DNA from: Capnocytophaga sp. oral taxon 878
GTDB taxonomy: Bacteria; Bacteroidota; Bacteroidia; Flavobacteriales; Flavobacteriaceae
Reading direction: 5' to 3'
Length of the DNA: 64,000 bases
Assembly (NCBI RefSeq): GCF_002999135.1
Contig: NZ_CP027229.1
Location: forward strand, 1,322,001 to 1,386,000
In this document: positions 55,283 through 63,552 of the stretch, piece by piece
Layout of the letters: each line of letters starts with the position of its first letter
How positions within the stretch are numbered: position 1 is the first letter of the stretch
The notes under the pieces: generated by a model
Told to the model about the DNA's origin: nothing
Seen by the model: the letters and a program-made list of their open reading frames with translations, nothing else
Database searches by the model: none
Position numbers and translations under genes: made by a program

Positions 55283-56168
55283 TTGAGGTATCAAAATAAT
55301 TTCATATATTTGCACTCTGAAAATTAATGTATTATGGAATTATTTAAGGGACAAAGCCTCTTAGAGTTTACTGAACGCTTTAAAACTGACTTAGATTGCG
55401 AAGAATACTTAGCTTCCATAAAATGGAAAAAAGGGTATTGCTGTCGCAAATGTTGACATACAAAATACCAAGTTCGCAAAGATTTTTCACGTACTTGCAA
55501 TATCTGTTCAGATACAGAAAGTCCTACAGCTGGAACTTTGTTTCACAAGCTAAAATTTGGACTTCTCAAAGCATTTTATATATGTTTTGAGATGTCAACA
55601 ACTACAAAAAGTCTATCAACATCACAAGTTGCTCGCCGTTATGATATTAGTCGTCAGACTGCACATTAGATGAATTTACCATAGGAGGAAAAGAGGAAGG
55701 AAAACAAAGTAGAAGCTATGACACAAAGAAAAAGAAAGTTCTTTGAGCAATGGAACTTACTGACCCAAGGCAAAGTAAAGCGCTTTTACGCACTAAAAAT
55801 ACCTGATTTTTCCTCAAAATCATTACGAACAATATTTGACAAACATATTAGTAAAACAGCACAAGTTACTACTGACCAGTGGAAAGGATATAAACCTATA
55901 AAAGACTTTGATATAACTCAAAAACCGAGTAATGACGGAAAGAATTTTCCTACATTACATAAGGTAATACATCAAGTAAAATCTTAGATAAGAGGTATAT
56001 ATTCTTGGGTTTCAGAGTTTAATATAGACCGATATTTAGCTGAATACAGTTTTAGAATCAATCGCTCACAAAGCAAAGAGACTATCTTTAACAAATTAAT
56101 GAAAAGAATTGTAGAGCGTTCTCCCGTTTCCCAAAGTCAATTAGTATGTAGCTAAATAGACACCTCAA
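55283..56168 (+). mobile_element. IS1595-family element, copy 2, complete but decayed
   Basis: About 886 bp. The left end TTGAGGTATCA pairs imperfectly with the right end (reverse complement TTGAGGTGTCT). It is in the same orientation as copy 1, about 2 kb away. No target duplication could be recognised. Confidence 0.75.
55334..56155 (+). pseudogene. IS1595 transposase, copy 2, multiply broken
   Basis: Reading across frames recovers almost the whole transposase: zinc ribbon, then SQVARRYDISRQTAH, DEFTIGGKEEGKQ, TQGKVKRFYALKI, ITQKPSNDGKNFPTLH, and FRINRSQSKETIF to the terminal SQLVCS. Defects: TGA replacing Cys in the zinc ribbon (KC then stop), about 60 nt missing between RQTAH and DEFTIGG, a TGA after KKKKVL, a frameshift after AMELTD, and a TAG after HQVKS. 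It cannot make an active enzyme. Confidence 0.85.
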
Positions 56169-56409
56169 TAGATTTTTTTCTGTTTTTTTTGTCATTTTTC
56201 AGATGTTATAAGTTTTCTAAAAGAATATTAATCCTTCGGTTAAGCCCCAAGATACCTCTAATAGATTTTTTTCTACTTGGGATATAATAGAATTTTGTTT
56301 ATCTTTTACTACATATTTAGCTGAGTATGTTAAGTGAAAGTTCAATATTGAATTTAGCTAAATTTGGTTATCTATTATTTAATTCTTACTTTTGCACCTA
56401 TAATTTTTA

Positions 56410-57405
56410 TTATTTAATCAAATCAATAAATTTTATTTTTCGGTTGTTTTCACCTGTTTTAGGGTCTTTATTGCCCCAATCTTTTATGAGGCAATAAATA
56501 CCATTGTGTTCTTTGAATATTTCCTTTTGGCAGCCCGAACAAACAGCAATTTCTTCTTTCTCTCCAAATAAATCAGCTTTTATTACTTTTACATTGTGTT
56601 GGCAGCTGCAAGGTACAACCCCTTTGAGTCCGTCCATTTGCCATAAATTCCAAGAGATAATGTAGGCAATGTATTTAATAGATTTTTCTAAAGGGCGCTT
56701 ACCAAATTTAGCTTCGTAATACTCTATGAATGAAACTAATAGTGCTTCCCGAGCTAATAAAAGGTTATCACCTTGCCATTCAAATCCGTAAATATTTTTA
56801 TAAGCCTCTTGAGCCATTTCAAGCCATTCACCTGAGGAGGTAGTATTTTCAGATATTACCCTTAGCTTTCGGTCTAACATTCCAATGCGTTGTTCAAGAG
56901 GAATAAATACTCCCGTAGTGGTGTCGTAACGACTTGCCAAATATGGTGCCTCTCCGCAACTTAACTCTATTCGGGTAGCGCGTACGTAATCTTTCCACGT
57001 TTTTCCTTCAGGAAAATTGATAGGAGTTGTTACTGATTTCCAAGTATGTTTATCGGTATCTTCAGCGTTAAAAACATTTTTACGCCCAAACCACGCTTCG
57101 TCTACTAAATTATTTTGAGCATTGCACACCCACGAGGGAGTAAACACTTCTGCCATTCCTTTGGTGCGTTCTGTTTGTTCTCCTTTTGATTTGATAACTC
57201 TGGGACGTATCACATTGCCATTTTCTCCCGTAATATGATCTACAGTAATGGCATCAAAATAAGTATATCCTTCTCCTTTAGTTGCATAACTATCTGTAGC
57301 CCAAAATATATTCTTTTGGGTAGTATGATCTTTTAGTAAAAGCGCAAAAACATCTTCAGACTGTTTAAAAAGTTCATTTTCACTTATATCAATTTTATTT
57401 GCCAT
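56410..57405 (-). CDS. N6-adenine methyltransferase-like R-M subunit without NPPY
   Basis: A 331-residue protein related to the N-terminal part of Eco57I-like methyltransferases. EVFTPSWVCN (86-95) matches motif X, and ELSCGEAPYLASRYD (147-161) matches the SAM-binding motif I (DPACGSG-like). The helical segment up to ISWNLWQMDGLKG follows, but no NPPY catalytic motif appears. A possible zinc ribbon is formed by Cys266, Cys268, Cys289 and Cys292, and the end is LIKDWGNKDP onward. It is divergent from the large restriction gene, with only 32 bp between the start codons. It may be a specificity or regulatory partner; catalysis on its own is unlikely. Confidence 0.65.
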   Translation of the reverse strand: MANKIDISENELFKQSEDVFALLLKDHTTQKNIFWATDSYATKGEGYTYFDAITVDHITGENGNVIRPRVIKSKGEQTERTKGMAEVFTPSWVCNAQNNLVDEAWFGRKNVFNAEDTDKHTWKSVTTPINFPEGKTWKDYVRATRIELSCGEAPYLASRYDTTTGVFIPLEQRIGMLDRKLRVISENTTSSGEWLEMAQEAYKNIYGFEWQGDNLLLAREALLVSFIEYYEAKFGKRPLEKSIKYIAYIISWNLWQMDGLKGVVPCSCQHNVKVIKADLFGEKEEIAVCSGCQKEIFKEHNGIYCLIKDWGNKDPKTGENNRKIKFIDLIK

Positions 57406-57437
57406 TAGTAGTTCCTATAATAAAAATTATACCTAAT

Positions 57438-60400
57438 ATGGCTACATTTGAACTTTCTCTAAAACCTCGCTTGATTTATATCTTTACCATTGCCGATGAA
57501 GCTCATAGCGACTGCGTAAAAATAGGTGAAACTACTTTTAACGGTGATGGGTTGCCCGAGGCTAATAGCAAAGAACTAAACAATGCCGCTCATAACCGCA
57601 TTAAGCAATATACCCAGACCGCTGGTATTAGTTACCAATTGTTACACACTGAACTCACTCTATTTTCTCGTGAGGGAAAGATAGGTCTCTTTAATGATAA
57701 GGAGGTTCACTCTGTATTAGAACGCTCTGGAGTAAAGAAAAAAGCTTTCAAAGGGGCTACTGAATGGTACTGTTGCGACCTTGCTACGGCTATAAAAGCT
57801 ATTGCTGCCGTAAAACAAGGTAGAAAAAGTCTGAAAACGGAGGATATTAGTACTACTGAATACCCTATTATTTTTCGCCCTGAACAATCTGAAGCTATAG
57901 AACGTACTGAAAAGCAGTTTAAAAAAGGGTCGCAGATGCTATGGAATGCTAAGATGCGTTTTGGGAAAACACTCTGTGCGCTGCAAGTAGCTAAAGACTT
58001 ACAAATGAAGCGCACCCTTATCGTAACCCACCGACCAATAGTAGATGCGGGTTGGTATGAGGATTTTGGAAAAATCTTCTATGATTGCCCTCATTATCAA
58101 TATGGCTCTAAAGACAAAGGAGAAACATTTGCCTCATTAGAAAAACTCACTCACAAAGGCACCCATTATGTGTATTTTGCTTCTATGCAAGATATGCGGG
58201 GCTCTAAAGAAGTAGGGGGTAAATTTGATAAAAATAACGAACTGTTCTCTACTACTTGGGACTTTTTGATAGTAGATGAGGCTCACGAAGGCACTCAAAC
58301 TGAATTAGGACAATCCGTAATCGCGCACTTAAAAGGTACAGACACTAAAGTATTGCGCCTTTCGGGTACTCCTTTTAATCTGCTTGATGACCACAAGGAA
58401 GAGGAAATCTTCACTTGGGATTATGTGATGGAGCAAAAAGCTAAGATAGATTGGGAAATTACGCACTTGGGAGATGCTAATCCTTATGCTGCACTACCTG
58501 CTATTCATATTTACACCTACGATTTGGGTAGGCTGATGAGTGACTATAGCGATGATGAAAAAGCGTTTAACTTCCATGAGTTCTTCCGTACCCGAGAAGA
58601 TGGTACTTTTGTACACGACAAGGATATTGACCGCTTTTTAACTTTACTTTGTGACGACAGTGAGAGTTTTTACCCTTATGCTAATGATACTTTTCGCAAG
58701 ATTTTCCGTCATACGCTCTGGATACTACCAGGGGTAAAAGCCGCTAAAGCCCTCAGTACTAAGTTGCAGCATCACCCTATATTTGGGACTTTCAAAGTAG
58801 TTAATGTAGCGGGCGATGGCGATGAAGAAGAAGAAAGTAGAGATGCTTTGGAATTGGTAAATAAAGCTATAGGCAAAGATTCTGACCAAAGCTATACTAT
58901 TACTCTTTCGTGTGGGCGCCTCACCACAGGGGTGAGTATCAAGCCTTGGACAGGGGTATTTATGATGGCAGGGGCTTATAGTACCTCAGCTGCGAGTTAT
59001 ATGCAAACAATCTTCCGCGTGCAAACACCTTACACCCATAACGGGCGTATGAAAACCGATTGTTATGCTTTTGATTTTGCTCCTGACCGCACCTTGCGCG
59101 TACTTGCCGAAAGTGCTAAAGTATCGGCTAAAGCAGGTAAACAAACTGAAGAAGACCGTAAAATATTAGGCGATTTTTTGAACTTCTGTCCTATAATAGC
59201 TATTGAAGGTAGCCAAATGAAGCCTTATGATGTAAAAACAATGCTGGGGCAACTGAAAAGAGCGCAAATAGAAAAAGTAGTGCAATGTGGTTTTGAAGAT
59301 GGAGCTCTCTACAATGACGAACTGCTTAAACTTACCGAAGTAGAACTCAAAGATTTTAGCGACTTGAAGGCTGCTATAGGGAAGACTAAAGCGATGCCAC
59401 AATCGGGTGATATTGACATCAATAAACAGGGGCTTACTAACGAACAATATGCTGAGAAAGAACGGCTTGAGAAAAAGAAGAAAAAAGACCTCAGCCCTGA
59501 AGAGCAAACGCGCTTAGAAGAACTTAAAGCCCTTGGCAGTCAGCGGCGGGAAGCGATAGCTATTCTACGGGGTATTTCTATTCGTATGCCTTTGTTGCTT
59601 TATGGAGCTGAGATAAAAGAAGATGAGGACAAAGAGCTTGCGCTTGACAATTTTGAGCATCTTGTAGACGATACCTCGTGGGAGGAGTTTATGCCACGTG
59701 GAGTAAGCAAAGAAGTTTTTAGGCGTTTTAAGCGTTATTACGACTCTGATATTTTTCGTGAGGCAGGCAAGCGTATACGCGAAATGGCACGTATGGCTGA
59801 CAAGTTTACCATAGAGGAGCGCATTAGTAGGATAGCGGCTATCTTTGCTACTTTTCGCAACCCTGATAAAGAAACAGTACTTACTCCTTGGCGGGTAGTG
59901 AATAGGCATCTGTCGGATTGCTTAGGAGGCTATTGTTTTATGGATGAGGATTTTGAGCAGCCCTTAGATGTGCCGCGCTATGTAACCAAACAAGGGGTAA
60001 CAGAGGAGGTATTTACCCCTAAGAGTGTGATTTTGGAAATCAACTCGAAGAGTGGATTATACCCTTTGTATGCTGCTTATAACATCTATCGCTCTCGTAT
60101 AGAAGAAGCTAAGAAAAAGTACAGAGAGGAAGTAGGTAGGCAATTAGCCTTGCAATTATGGGATGCAACCCTTGAAGAGAATATATTAGTAGTGTGCAAA
60201 ACCCCAATGGCACGCAGTATAACTAAACGTACATTGGCAGGCCTTAGAGAGACTACCGTACGTGCAGAATACTATCCTGAACTTATAGAAAACATTAGTA
60301 AACAGCCCGAAAGCGTAGTAAATATGCTACACGATGGCAAACGCTTTTGGCATTTTAACGATAAAGAATATATGAAGATAGACGCTATTATAGGAAATCC

Positions 60401-61358
60401 ACCGTATCAGGTAATGGATGGAGGAGCTGGAGCAAGTGCTGTTCCTGTATATAACAAGTTTGTAGAATTAGCAAAGGCATTGAAACCAGAATATATTTCA
60501 ATGATTATGCCTGCTAAATGGTACAGCGGAGGAAAAGGACTTAATGACTTCCGCAAATCAATGATTACTGATAAAAGAATAGTAACATTACACGATTTTA
60601 TTGATGGACACGATTGCTTCCCTACAGTAGATATTGCCGGAGGAATTTGCTATTTTCTTTGGAATAAATTATTTAAAGGAACTAGTACAATCACCACACA
60701 CTATCAAGGCATTGCTGTAAAAAGTGAACGAGAACTTAATTCAGGAGGAGTTTTTATAAGACATATAGAAGAACTGACAATACTTAACAAAGTGAAAAGT
60801 ACTTCAAAAATGTTTTTAAACATCTATTCTCGTAAGCCTTTTGGATTACCTACAACTGAAAAAGGTATGGAAAAAGGAGATATCAAGATAAGATACAATG
60901 GCGGCATAGCTTTTTTTGAAAGAGCTAAAGTAACAACTAACCGAGAATTAATAGATAAATGGAAAGTAATAATTTCAAGACTTACTGCAGAACACGCAGG
61001 TGAAACAGATAAAAACGGACAGAAGAAAATCATATCTACTTTGGAAATAATAGCACCCGAAGTGGTATGTTCCGAAACCTATTTGTTATTAAAAGTGTTT
61101 GATACAGAACAAGAAGCTGTTAAATTCACTACTTACATTAAAACTAAATTTGTCCGCAGTCTAATTGCTATGCTCACGCCTACCCAACAGCTTTCAAGAA
61201 GTAACTTTTCAGCTATCCCTTTGCAAAATTTTACTTCTTCAAGCGATATTAATTGGTCGCAAACCATTGAAGAAATTGATAAGCAACTTTATACTAAATA
61301 TCACCTTTCAGAAGATGAAATCGCTTTTATTGAACGAATGATAAAGCCAATGGCTTAA
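57438..61358 (+). CDS. Single-polypeptide restriction-modification enzyme (GIY-YIG, SF2 helicase, adenine methyltransferase, specificity region)
   Basis: A 1306-residue enzyme with the order known for Type ISP R-M proteins. Residues about 8-115 form a T5orf172-like GIY-YIG nuclease (LIYIFTIADEAHSDCVKIGE, HNRIKQY, KEVHSVLE, ATEWYCCD). The SF2 motor spans about 150-560: NAKMRFGKT (170-178), DEAH (280-283), LRLSGTPFN, and a C-terminal RecA half with SCGRLTTGVSI. The methyltransferase has EVFTP (857-861), ILEINSKSGLYPLYAA as a variant motif I, and NPPY at 987-990. The last 317 residues are the likely target-recognition part. Known Type ISP enzymes use an Mrr-type nuclease instead. The DNA over NPPY is repeated, inverted, at 63453-63493. 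Confidence 0.82.
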   Translation: MATFELSLKPRLIYIFTIADEAHSDCVKIGETTFNGDGLPEANSKELNNAAHNRIKQYTQTAGISYQLLHTELTLFSREGKIGLFNDKEVHSVLERSGVKKKAFKGATEWYCCDLATAIKAIAAVKQGRKSLKTEDISTTEYPIIFRPEQSEAIERTEKQFKKGSQMLWNAKMRFGKTLCALQVAKDLQMKRTLIVTHRPIVDAGWYEDFGKIFYDCPHYQYGSKDKGETFASLEKLTHKGTHYVYFASMQDMRGSKEVGGKFDKNNELFSTTWDFLIVDEAHEGTQTELGQSVIAHLKGTDTKVLRLSGTPFNLLDDHKEEEIFTWDYVMEQKAKIDWEITHLGDANPYAALPAIHIYTYDLGRLMSDYSDDEKAFNFHEFFRTREDGTFVHDKDIDRFLTLLCDDSESFYPYANDTFRKIFRHTLWILPGVKAAKALSTKLQHHPIFGTFKVVNVAGDGDEEEESRDALELVNKAIGKDSDQSYTITLSCGRLTTGVSIKPWTGVFMMAGAYSTSAASYMQTIFRVQTPYTHNGRMKTDCYAFDFAPDRTLRVLAESAKVSAKAGKQTEEDRKILGDFLNFCPIIAIEGSQMKPYDVKTMLGQLKRAQIEKVVQCGFEDGALYNDELLKLTEVELKDFSDLKAAIGKTKAMPQSGDIDINKQGLTNEQYAEKERLEKKKKKDLSPEEQTRLEELKALGSQRREAIAILRGISIRMPLLLYGAEIKEDEDKELALDNFEHLVDDTSWEEFMPRGVSKEVFRRFKRYYDSDIFREAGKRIREMARMADKFTIEERISRIAAIFATFRNPDKETVLTPWRVVNRHLSDCLGGYCFMDEDFEQPLDVPRYVTKQGVTEEVFTPKSVILEINSKSGLYPLYAAYNIYRSRIEEAKKKYREEVGRQLALQLWDATLEENILVVCKTPMARSITKRTLAGLRETTVRAEYYPELIENISKQPESVVNMLHDGKRFWHFNDKEYMKIDAIIGNPPYQVMDGGAGASAVPVYNKFVELAKALKPEYISMIMPAKWYSGGKGLNDFRKSMITDKRIVTLHDFIDGHDCFPTVDIAGGICYFLWNKLFKGTSTITTHYQGIAVKSERELNSGGVFIRHIEELTILNKVKSTSKMFLNIYSRKPFGLPTTEKGMEKGDIKIRYNGGIAFFERAKVTTNRELIDKWKVIISRLTAEHAGETDKNGQKKIISTLEIIAPEVVCSETYLLLKVFDTEQEAVKFTTYIKTKFVRSLIAMLTPTQQLSRSNFSAIPLQNFTSSSDINWSQTIEEIDKQLYTKYHLSEDEIAFIERMIKPMA
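60378..60418 (+). repeat. Inversion site, active copy (inverted repeat left)
   Basis: 41 bp within the methyltransferase gene coding IDAIIGNPPYQVMD. The first 26 bp are identical to the complement of 63468-63493; after one mismatch (third codon position) 14 more bp match. Confidence 0.85.
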
Positions 61359-61397
61359 AAACTAAAAATAGTATAGAGAGGGAAACTGTACGTTATT

Positions 61398-61428
61398 TTT
61401 GGTAATTCATCAATTATTGCTATTTTTG
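61398..61428 (+). promoter_or_regulatory. Promoter of the DUF1016 nuclease gene
   Basis: TTTG, 19-nt spacer, TATTTTTG; 28 bp before the ATG. It is inside the invertible segment and moves with the gene. Confidence 0.65.
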
Positions 61429-61456
61429 TACCTAAATATCAGTATCTGAAAATATT

Positions 61457-62497
61457 ATGAAAGATATTATAAATATCACCGACTACAAAGATTGGTTACA
61501 AGATCTGAAAGGGAAAATACAACAAAGCCAAATAAAAGCTGCTATTCAAGTAAATAGTGAGTTGTTACGCCTTTATTGGCAAATAGGGAAAGATATTGTA
61601 GAAAAACAAGCACAAGCTAAATGGGGAGATGGATTCTTGCAAACTCTTAGTGCTGATTTATGTAAAGAATTTCCTACAATAAAAGGTTTTTCATACAGAA
61701 ACTTAAAATCAATACGACAATGGTATTTGTTTTATAATCAGTTAGATATAATTGGGAAACAAGTTGTTTCCCAATTAGAAGTTTCTTTATTCAGCATTCC
61801 TTGGGGGCATCATATAATGATTATGCAACGTTGTAAGAATACTCAGGAAGCTCTTTTCTATGTACATAAAACGATAGAAAATCATTGGAGTCGTTCAGTA
61901 TTAGAGCATCAAATAGCACTAAACTTATATGTTCGGCAAGGTAAAGCAATTACGAACTTTCAACATCAATTACCTCCTGCTATGTCTGATTTAGCTCAAG
62001 AACTTACAAAAGACCCTTATATTTTTGATTTTCTGTCGATAACAGAAAATTACACCGAGAAAGAGCTCCAACAGTATTTAGAGGATAATATGACAAAGTT
62101 TCTGTTAGAGTTGGGTAAAGGATTCTGTTTCTATGGAAAACAAGTGCATATAAACGTAGGTGGAGATGATTTTTATATTGATTTACTTTTCTATAATGCT
62201 CATTTACATTGTTATGTAGTCGTAGAACTTAAAACTACAAAATTTAAGCCCGAACATATAGGACAACTGAAATTTTACGTTACAGCAGTGAATAAACAAT
62301 TGCGTACCGAAGGTGATGCCCCCACTATTGGGCTGTTAATCTGCAAAGACAAAAATAATGTAATAGCTGAATATACTTTAGAAGATATACACAACCCCAT
62401 AGGAGTTTCGTCATATAAATTATTTGATGAACTTTCAAAAGATTATCAATCATCTTTACCTAGTATTGAAGAAATTGAAAAACGATTGTTAGATTAG
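61457..62497 (+). CDS. DUF1016/YhcG PDDEXK nuclease
   Basis: A 346-residue protein with both DUF1016 domains. The N-terminal part (about 10-170) has LLRLYWQIGKDIVEKQAQAK, GFSYRNLKSIRQWYLFY and SIPWGHHIMIMQRC. The C-terminal PDDEXK nuclease core includes FYIDLLFYNAHLHCYVVVEL followed by KTTKFKPEHIGQLKFY, giving the D...ExK arrangement. The family is often found inside or beside restriction loci. It has its own promoter, sits between the active and silent specificity cassettes, and would reverse direction on inversion. It ends at a bidirectional terminator. Confidence 0.85.
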   Translation: MKDIINITDYKDWLQDLKGKIQQSQIKAAIQVNSELLRLYWQIGKDIVEKQAQAKWGDGFLQTLSADLCKEFPTIKGFSYRNLKSIRQWYLFYNQLDIIGKQVVSQLEVSLFSIPWGHHIMIMQRCKNTQEALFYVHKTIENHWSRSVLEHQIALNLYVRQGKAITNFQHQLPPAMSDLAQELTKDPYIFDFLSITENYTEKELQQYLEDNMTKFLLELGKGFCFYGKQVHINVGGDDFYIDLLFYNAHLHCYVVVELKTTKFKPEHIGQLKFYVTAVNKQLRTEGDAPTIGLLICKDKNNVIAEYTLEDIHNPIGVSSYKLFDELSKDYQSSLPSIEEIEKRLLD

Positions 62498-62500
62498 AAT

Positions 62501-62537
62501 AAATAGCGTACAGCTCTCCTTGCTGTACGCTATTTTT
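62501..62537. terminator. Bidirectional terminator inside the invertible segment
   Basis: Perfect 14-bp arms AAATAGCGTACAGC / GCTGTACGCTATTT, 7-nt loop, T run. It ends the DUF1016 gene and also lies 3 bp beyond the stop of the silent cassette, so it could terminate either cassette. Confidence 0.85.
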
Positions 62538-62539
62538 TA

Positions 62540-63480
62540 CTATTCCATAGGTCTTATCATTTTCTCAATATAGGCTATTTCTTCAGGGGTAAGCCCATAT
62601 TTTTTATATAGTTTTTCATCTGTCCACTCCTCATCAAAGTTTTGTTGAGGTACAAATTGATAAAACTCTTTGGTTGAGTGTTGGGTATTTTTCTTTAAAG
62701 TTAAGCAGAAATGTAGAAATTTAGTCCCTATATATTGCATTACATTCTCACACTGTTTTTTAGTAGCAAAAGGACCTATTACTAAGTAGGTTTCTGTACA
62801 GCAAGAATTAGGCTCAGCATAAATAGGATTAACTTTATCAGTCTTGCTGTCGCCACTTCCTACAGCATAAGGAACAATTACTTTATGCTCTTTTATCCAA
62901 TGTTGATTTTTTAAAACTCCTTCTTTCTTAATATATCCAACTCCTCCATTCACATAGATTTTAATAGCTCCTTCAAACGGTTCACTTTCTCCTTTAAAAT
63001 AGGTTCTTAATCCAAAAGGTTTTGCTGAACTCATCAATTCACTAAAACTTTTTTCATTAAAAGATTGTATTTTTCTCAGAATAGGAATAGCTTCATTATA
63101 TCTGATAAAAACATCTGCATTATTTTCTTTAAGAGGACGCTTCAAGGCTGACACACAGATTCCATTTTCATAAGTACGAATAAGACAATCTCCTTTATAT
63201 TCCTTATCCCAAAGAAAATAATTAACACCTCCTTTGATTTCTATTGAAGGAAATACCTCTGAAGCATTCGGATAATCGTGTATTACTTTTATTCGTTTAT
63301 CTTTAAGCATTGCTTTGCGAAAATCATCTAACCCTTTGCCACCAGCGAACCACCTACTAGGGGTAATCATACTAATGTATTTAGGATTGAGTTTCATAGC
63401 TTGTTGAATAAACAACTGATAAATAGGCTTTGCACTAGCTTGTGCCCCTCCGTCCATTACCTGATAGGGTGGATTTCCTA
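62540..63480 (-). pseudogene. Silent alternative methyltransferase C-terminal/specificity cassette
   Basis: Reads (from NPPYQVMDGGAQASAKP) as a second version of the last part of the large R-M enzyme, but lacks nuclease, helicase and motif I. Counting from Tyr of NPPY it encodes 308 residues. Ends are conserved with the active copy (YISMITPSRWFAGGKGLDDF, KLYKKYGLTPEEIAYIEKMI), while the middle (about residues 50-250) differs, as expected of alternative target-recognition domains. A TAA stop lies four codons before the repeat, so no longer protein is possible. It is probably silent storage and not decayed: the open frame is intact. Confidence 0.8.
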
Positions 63481-63493
63481 TAATAGCGTCTAT
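63453..63493 (-). repeat. Inversion site, silent copy (inverted repeat right)
   Basis: Inverted partner of 60378-60418: 40 of 41 bases identical, core of 26 bp perfect. Homology with the active gene begins exactly at this repeat. Confidence 0.85.
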
Positions 63494-63510
63494 AACAAGT
63501 TTTTCTTATA

Positions 63511-63552
63511 TTGTAACCACTATAATATAAAATTCAAACAATATGGTTACAA
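63511..63552. promoter_or_regulatory. Inverted repeat over the recombinase start codon
   Basis: TTGTAACCA (63511-63519) and TGGTTACAA (63544-63552) form a 9-bp inverted repeat around an A/T-rich 24-nt spacer; the right arm includes part of the ATG. A candidate operator or recombinase-binding site, or a structure limiting translation. Confidence 0.4.

Noticed and set aside
53276..56168. Composite transposon formed by the two IS1595 copies
   Set aside because: The copies are in direct order and both transposases are broken; no target duplication surrounds the pair. Mobility as a unit cannot be supported.
62540..63457. The minus-strand frame as an independent methyltransferase gene
   Set aside because: It starts inside the catalytic region with no SAM-binding motif I, no promoter and a stop shortly upstream. 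It is better explained as a silent cassette.
56410..63480. BREX, DISARM or classic Type I/III system
   Set aside because: There is no PglZ, no BrxC/DrmA-type gene, no separate hsdS and no separate mod/res pair. Nuclease, helicase and methyltransferase are in one chain.
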